DNA of 10,857 bases from Myxococcales bacterium (lineage in GTDB: Bacteria > Myxococcota_A > UBA9160 > SMWR01), in contig JACZVU010000083.1 in NCBI GenBank assembly GCA_022572485.1, forward strand, positions 1 through 10,857, written 5' to 3'. Below the pieces are notes generated by a model. The model worked only from the letters and a program-made list of their open reading frames with translations. It searched no databases and was not told where the DNA came from. Below, in pieces: positions 7,762 to 10,857 of the stretch. Made by a program: the position numbers and the translations under genes. Positions within the stretch are counted from its first letter, which is position 1, and each line of letters starts with the position of its first letter.

Positions 7762-9342
7762 ATGACACAGAAATATGACGCGATCATCGTTGGCGGTGGC
7801 CACAACGGCTTGACCTGCGCGGCCTATCTCGCCCGAGCGGGACGCAATGTGCTGGTTCTCGAGCGGCGCTATCTGATCGGCGGTGCCGCCGTGAGCGAAG
7901 AGATCTATCCCGGCTTCACGTATTCGGTGTTCTCCTATGTGGTGAGTCTGCTGCGACCCGAAGTGATTCGCGAGCTCGAGCTGGCCAAGTACGGACTGAA
8001 GATCCATCCCCACGGCAGCGTCTTCACCCCCATGGAGAACGGGGGTTTTCTGGCCTCCTACGCGGATGAGGCCAAGGCGCGCAAGGAATTCAGCCGTTTT
8101 TCTCCGCGCGACGCCGAGATGCTGCCGAGGTTCCATGAGGTCATGTACAAGATGGCCTTCGCGGTGAAGCCCATCATCGGCTACGTGCCGCCCAATCTCA
8201 CCAAGCCGAGCCTGCGCGATCTGGGCACCCTCAAGAATTTTGGTCAGCACCTGCACGGTCTGGGCACGGACTCCTTCCACGAGCTGTCCAAGATCATGAC
8301 CATGAGCGTCGACGACTTCCTGGCCGAGTACTTCGAGACCGACGTCATTCGGGCGACGCTCGGGCTGAGCGGCATCATCGGCACCATGCTCGGGGTGCGG
8401 TCGCCGGGGACCGCCTACGTGCTGTTGCACCACTACATGGGCGAACTCGACGGTGCGTTCACGGCTTGGGGTTCCCAGGAGGGCGGCACGGGCGGGATCA
8501 GCAATGCGATCGCCGGCTCGGCCCGCAGCCACGGGGCCGAGATTCGCGTCAACGCGCCCGTGGCGCAGGTCATCGTGAAGAACGGCAGCGCCGTGGGCGT
8601 GGCCTTGGAGAATGGAGACGAGATTTACGCGGATCTCATCGTTTCGGGCTGCGACCCTACGGTGACCTTCCGCAAGCTCGTCGACGAGAAGGATCTGCCC
8701 GCGGATCTGGTCCGCACCATCGACAAGTTCAAGTACCGGGGCTCGTCGGGCAAGGTCAACCTGGCCCTCGACGGCGTGCTCGACTTTACGGCGATGAAAG
8801 ATCTCTCGCTGCTCAGTGGCTCCATCGTGATCTGCCCAAGCGTGGACTACATCGAGAGGGCCTACGATGACGCCAAGTACGGCGGCTTCTCGAAGCGTCC
8901 GTGCATGGAGGTCGTGATCCCCACGATGGTGGACCCGACGATGGCGCCACACGGAAAGCACGTGGTGTCGATCTTCGTGCAGTACGCCGCCTACGAGATG
9001 TCAGAGTACGGCAATCGGGATCAGCAGCGCGAGGCGTTCGGCAACGCAGTGATCGACACGTTGTCGGAGTTCGCGCCTAATCTGAAGGATCTCATCCTGC
9101 ACAAGCAGGTGTTGACGCCCTGGGATTTGGAGCAGCAGATCGGTCTCACCGAGGGCAACATTTTCCAGGGTGAGCTCACCCTGGATCAGCTCTTCTTCCT
9201 GCGACCCGCCCCGGGCTGGGCCGACTATCGCACGCCGATTCGCAACTACTGGCAGTGTGGTTCGGGCACCCATCCCGGGGGCGGTATCACCGCTGGGCCG
9301 GGGCGGCTGGCTGCGCAGGAAATTCTCGGCGGAAAACTCTGA
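7762..9342 (+). CDS. FAD-dependent oxidoreductase, phytoene-desaturase-like / PYROXD2-like family
   Basis: The 526-residue flavoprotein belongs to the COG1233 group, which includes CrtI carotenoid desaturases, retinol saturase and PYROXD2-like proteins. The N-terminal Rossmann fold has GGGHNG (11-16) and an acidic residue, E34, at the end of the second strand to bind the FAD ribose. GGAAVSEE follows. The C-terminal FAD-binding segment GTHPGGGITAGPGR (about 502-515) is intact, so the protein is full length and probably active. No signal peptide or membrane helix is evident. It follows the gcvT-like gene by 25 bases and precedes a related oxidoreductase by 18, so the three are probably co-transcribed. 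No phytoene synthase lies nearby, which argues against carotenoid synthesis. The substrate is unknown; oxidation of a C-C or C-N bond in a hydrophobic or methylated compound is an inference from family and neighbour. Confidence 0.9.
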   Translation: MTQKYDAIIVGGGHNGLTCAAYLARAGRNVLVLERRYLIGGAAVSEEIYPGFTYSVFSYVVSLLRPEVIRELELAKYGLKIHPHGSVFTPMENGGFLASYADEAKARKEFSRFSPRDAEMLPRFHEVMYKMAFAVKPIIGYVPPNLTKPSLRDLGTLKNFGQHLHGLGTDSFHELSKIMTMSVDDFLAEYFETDVIRATLGLSGIIGTMLGVRSPGTAYVLLHHYMGELDGAFTAWGSQEGGTGGISNAIAGSARSHGAEIRVNAPVAQVIVKNGSAVGVALENGDEIYADLIVSGCDPTVTFRKLVDEKDLPADLVRTIDKFKYRGSSGKVNLALDGVLDFTAMKDLSLLSGSIVICPSVDYIERAYDDAKYGGFSKRPCMEVVIPTMVDPTMAPHGKHVVSIFVQYAAYEMSEYGNRDQQREAFGNAVIDTLSEFAPNLKDLILHKQVLTPWDLEQQIGLTEGNIFQGELTLDQLFFLRPAPGWADYRTPIRNYWQCGSGTHPGGGITAGPGRLAAQEILGGKL

Positions 9343-9343
9343 G

Positions 9344-9350
9344 AGGGAGG
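9344..9350 (+). promoter_or_regulatory. Ribosome binding site that decides a TTG start
   Basis: AGGGAGG lies ten bases before TTG 9361 and immediately after the stop of the previous gene. There is no ATG or GTG between this site and the Rossmann motif, so it identifies TTG as the start. Confidence 0.7.
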
Positions 9351-9360
9351 CGCGAACCCC

Positions 9361-10857
9361 TTGGCCCAATACGACGTCATCATCATTGGAGCCGGCCACA
9401 ATGGTCTGGTCACGGCTGCCTATTTGGCAAAGGCCGGCCGCCGCGTTCTCGTGCTCGAGAAGCGCGACATTGTCGGCGGCGCCGCGGTCAGTGAGGAAAT
9501 CTTCCCGGGTTTCAAGGTCTCGACGATCGCCGATGGGGGCGGCTACCTATCGGCCAAGGTCCGGCGCGAGCTCAAGGTGGATGCGCACGTGGAGACGGTG
9601 CCGTCGGACGTGGTTGCATTTTGCCCCCAGCCCGACGGATCCCAGCTCACCATTTGGCGCGACACCCAGCGCACGGTCCAGGAAATCGCGCGCTTCTCGA
9701 AGGCCGATGCCGAGGCGTACCCCAACTTCATCGAGCTGATGAGCCGGATCGCCGACATCGTGGGCGGCTTGATGGAGATGACACCGCTGGATCTGCCCAA
9801 GGTTTCGCTGCGCGATCTGCTCAGCGGGGTCGGGTTGCTGGGCCCCGTGCGAAGATTGGGCCGCAAGCGGATCACGGAGCTGCTGCGCATCTTGCCGATG
9901 CCCTCGGCCGATTTGCTCAACGAGTTCTTCGAGTCGGACGCGCTCCGCGGGGCGATCGGCGCGAGTAGCGTGCTGAACATCAGTTGGGGGCCCCAAGAAG
10001 CCGGAACCGCCTACACGCTGCTCAGCAGCTGGGCCCAGAGTGGCACTGGCCTGTTCCGCTCGGCGGGTGTCGTGAAGGGCGGCATGGGTGCGCTGACCGG
10101 AGCACTCGCCGACGCCGCACGCGGCTTCGGGGCGGAGATCCGCACCGGCGCGCCCGTCTCGGAGGTGATCGTTCAAGAGGAGCGGGCCACGGGGGTGCGG
10201 CTCGCCAGTGGAGAGGAGCACACCGCAGCCACGGTGGTGTCGAATGCGGACCCGCGCACCACCTTCCGCGAGCTGCTCGAGCCGCGCCATTTCGGCGCGC
10301 TGTTCATGCGCCACGTTCAGAACATCAAGTATCGCGGCTCGGCGGCGCGCATCCATTTGGCGCTGCGCGCGCTGCCCGAGTTCACGGCTCTGGCCGGAAG
10401 CGACGCTACGGCGCAGCTGCGCGGGCCGATTCAGATTGCGCCGTCGCTCGACTACATCCAGAAAGCCTTCGATCACACCAAGTACGGGGAGTACTCGCGG
10501 TATCCCTATCTGGACTTGCTCATTCCCACGCTCAGCGATCCGAGCCTCGCGCCACCGGGGCAGCACATCCTCTCGATCACGGCCAAGTACGCGCCGTACA
10601 CGCTGCGCGAGGGCGATTGGAGCGCGCGGAAGCAGGCCTTCGCGGACGTCGTCATCGATACGCTGGCAGAGTACGCGCCCAACATTCGGGACGTCATCAC
10701 AGACCGGCACGTGCTCGTGCCCACCGATCTGGAGAGCCTCTACGGATTGCCGGAGGGCAATCCCAATCACGGCGAGATGACCCTCGACCAGTTCTTTCAC
10801 ATGCGCCCCATTCCGGGCTATGCGCGCTATCGGACTCCGATCGCCGGCATGTACCTG
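9361..10857 (+). CDS. Second FAD-dependent oxidoreductase, phytoene-desaturase-like, TTG start, 3' end beyond window
   Basis: The frame is open from TTG 9361 to the window edge, giving 499 residues. By comparison with its neighbour about 30 C-terminal residues are missing, including the last FAD-binding segment. The Rossmann motif GAGHNG is at 10-15 with E33 closing the second strand, so the protein must begin close to 9361. TTG has a Shine-Dalgarno site ten bases upstream and is the only sensible start. It parallels the preceding enzyme along its length: GGAAVSEEI, then the paired blocks KYRGS, DYI and KYG, then a MTLDQFFHMRP region near the end. The two are thus paralogues that have diverged substantially. 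They may form a heteromer or act in successive oxidations, but that is inference. The gap to the preceding gene is 18 bases, consistent with one operon. No substrate can be assigned. Confidence 0.88.
   Translation, partial: MAQYDVIIIGAGHNGLVTAAYLAKAGRRVLVLEKRDIVGGAAVSEEIFPGFKVSTIADGGGYLSAKVRRELKVDAHVETVPSDVVAFCPQPDGSQLTIWRDTQRTVQEIARFSKADAEAYPNFIELMSRIADIVGGLMEMTPLDLPKVSLRDLLSGVGLLGPVRRLGRKRITELLRILPMPSADLLNEFFESDALRGAIGASSVLNISWGPQEAGTAYTLLSSWAQSGTGLFRSAGVVKGGMGALTGALADAARGFGAEIRTGAPVSEVIVQEERATGVRLASGEEHTAATVVSNADPRTTFRELLEPRHFGALFMRHVQNIKYRGSAARIHLALRALPEFTALAGSDATAQLRGPIQIAPSLDYIQKAFDHTKYGEYSRYPYLDLLIPTLSDPSLAPPGQHILSITAKYAPYTLREGDWSARKQAFADVVIDTLAEYAPNIRDVITDRHVLVPTDLESLYGLPEGNPNHGEMTLDQFFHMRPIPGYARYRTPIAGMYL

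Noticed and set aside
7639..8961. 440-residue open frame on the minus strand opposite the first oxidoreductase
   Set aside because: It lies fully antisense to a gene with clear FAD motifs; its translation is His/Arg/Gly-rich with no domain. Long antisense frames are expected from GC-rich codon bias.
9547..10800. 417-residue open frame on the minus strand opposite the second oxidoreductase
   Set aside because: Antisense to the TTG-started flavoprotein, whose plus-strand frame carries continuous family similarity. The antisense product is compositionally biased and motif-free.
7762..10857. Carotenoid biosynthesis cluster
   Set aside because: The flavoproteins belong to the broad CrtI-like group, but no phytoene synthase, cyclase or GGPP synthase gene is visible and the partner is a GcvT homologue.

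Overview
The window is GC-rich bacterial DNA with dense, mostly intact genes and no sign of phage, insertion sequence, CRISPR or RNA genes. GC-rich codon use, a soluble PAS hybrid histidine kinase, and a fatty-acid-type acyl-CoA ligase beside FAD oxidoreductases would fit an environmental proteobacterial, myxococcotal or 'deltaproteobacterial' lineage. That placement is only an inference, because no phylogenetic marker is present.

Layout. The left edge holds the last 83 residues of a plus-strand gene (1-252), which resembles the C-terminus of the membrane-bound metal-dependent hydrolase family. It converges on a minus-strand Ca2+/Na+ antiporter (314-1330). A gene-poor gap of about 575 bases separates the antiporter from a divergent AMP-forming acyl-CoA synthetase (1907-3592, +). 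That gene converges on a large minus-strand soluble hybrid sensor kinase with PAS-PAS-HisKA-HATPase-REC order (3876-6110, -). A second divergent gap (6111-6539) leads into a plus-strand cluster that runs off the right edge. The cluster is a GcvT-like folate-dependent methyl/aminomethyltransferase (6540-7736) followed by two related FAD-dependent oxidoreductases of the phytoene-desaturase-like/PYROXD2-like family (7762-9342 and 9361 to the end).

How the genes may work together. The three right-hand genes have gaps of only 25 and 18 bases, so they are very probably one operon. No gcvH or gcvP is present, so the GcvT homologue is unlikely to be the ordinary glycine-cleavage T-protein. No phytoene synthase gene is visible, so the oxidoreductases are unlikely to be ordinary carotenoid desaturases. 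A plausible but unproven reading is a small catabolic or modifying module that combines FAD-dependent oxidation with transfer of a one-carbon group to tetrahydrofolate. The kinase is divergent from this cluster and could control it, but nothing in the sequence proves the link. The second oxidoreductase starts with TTG and is easily missed by gene finders that require ATG or GTG.
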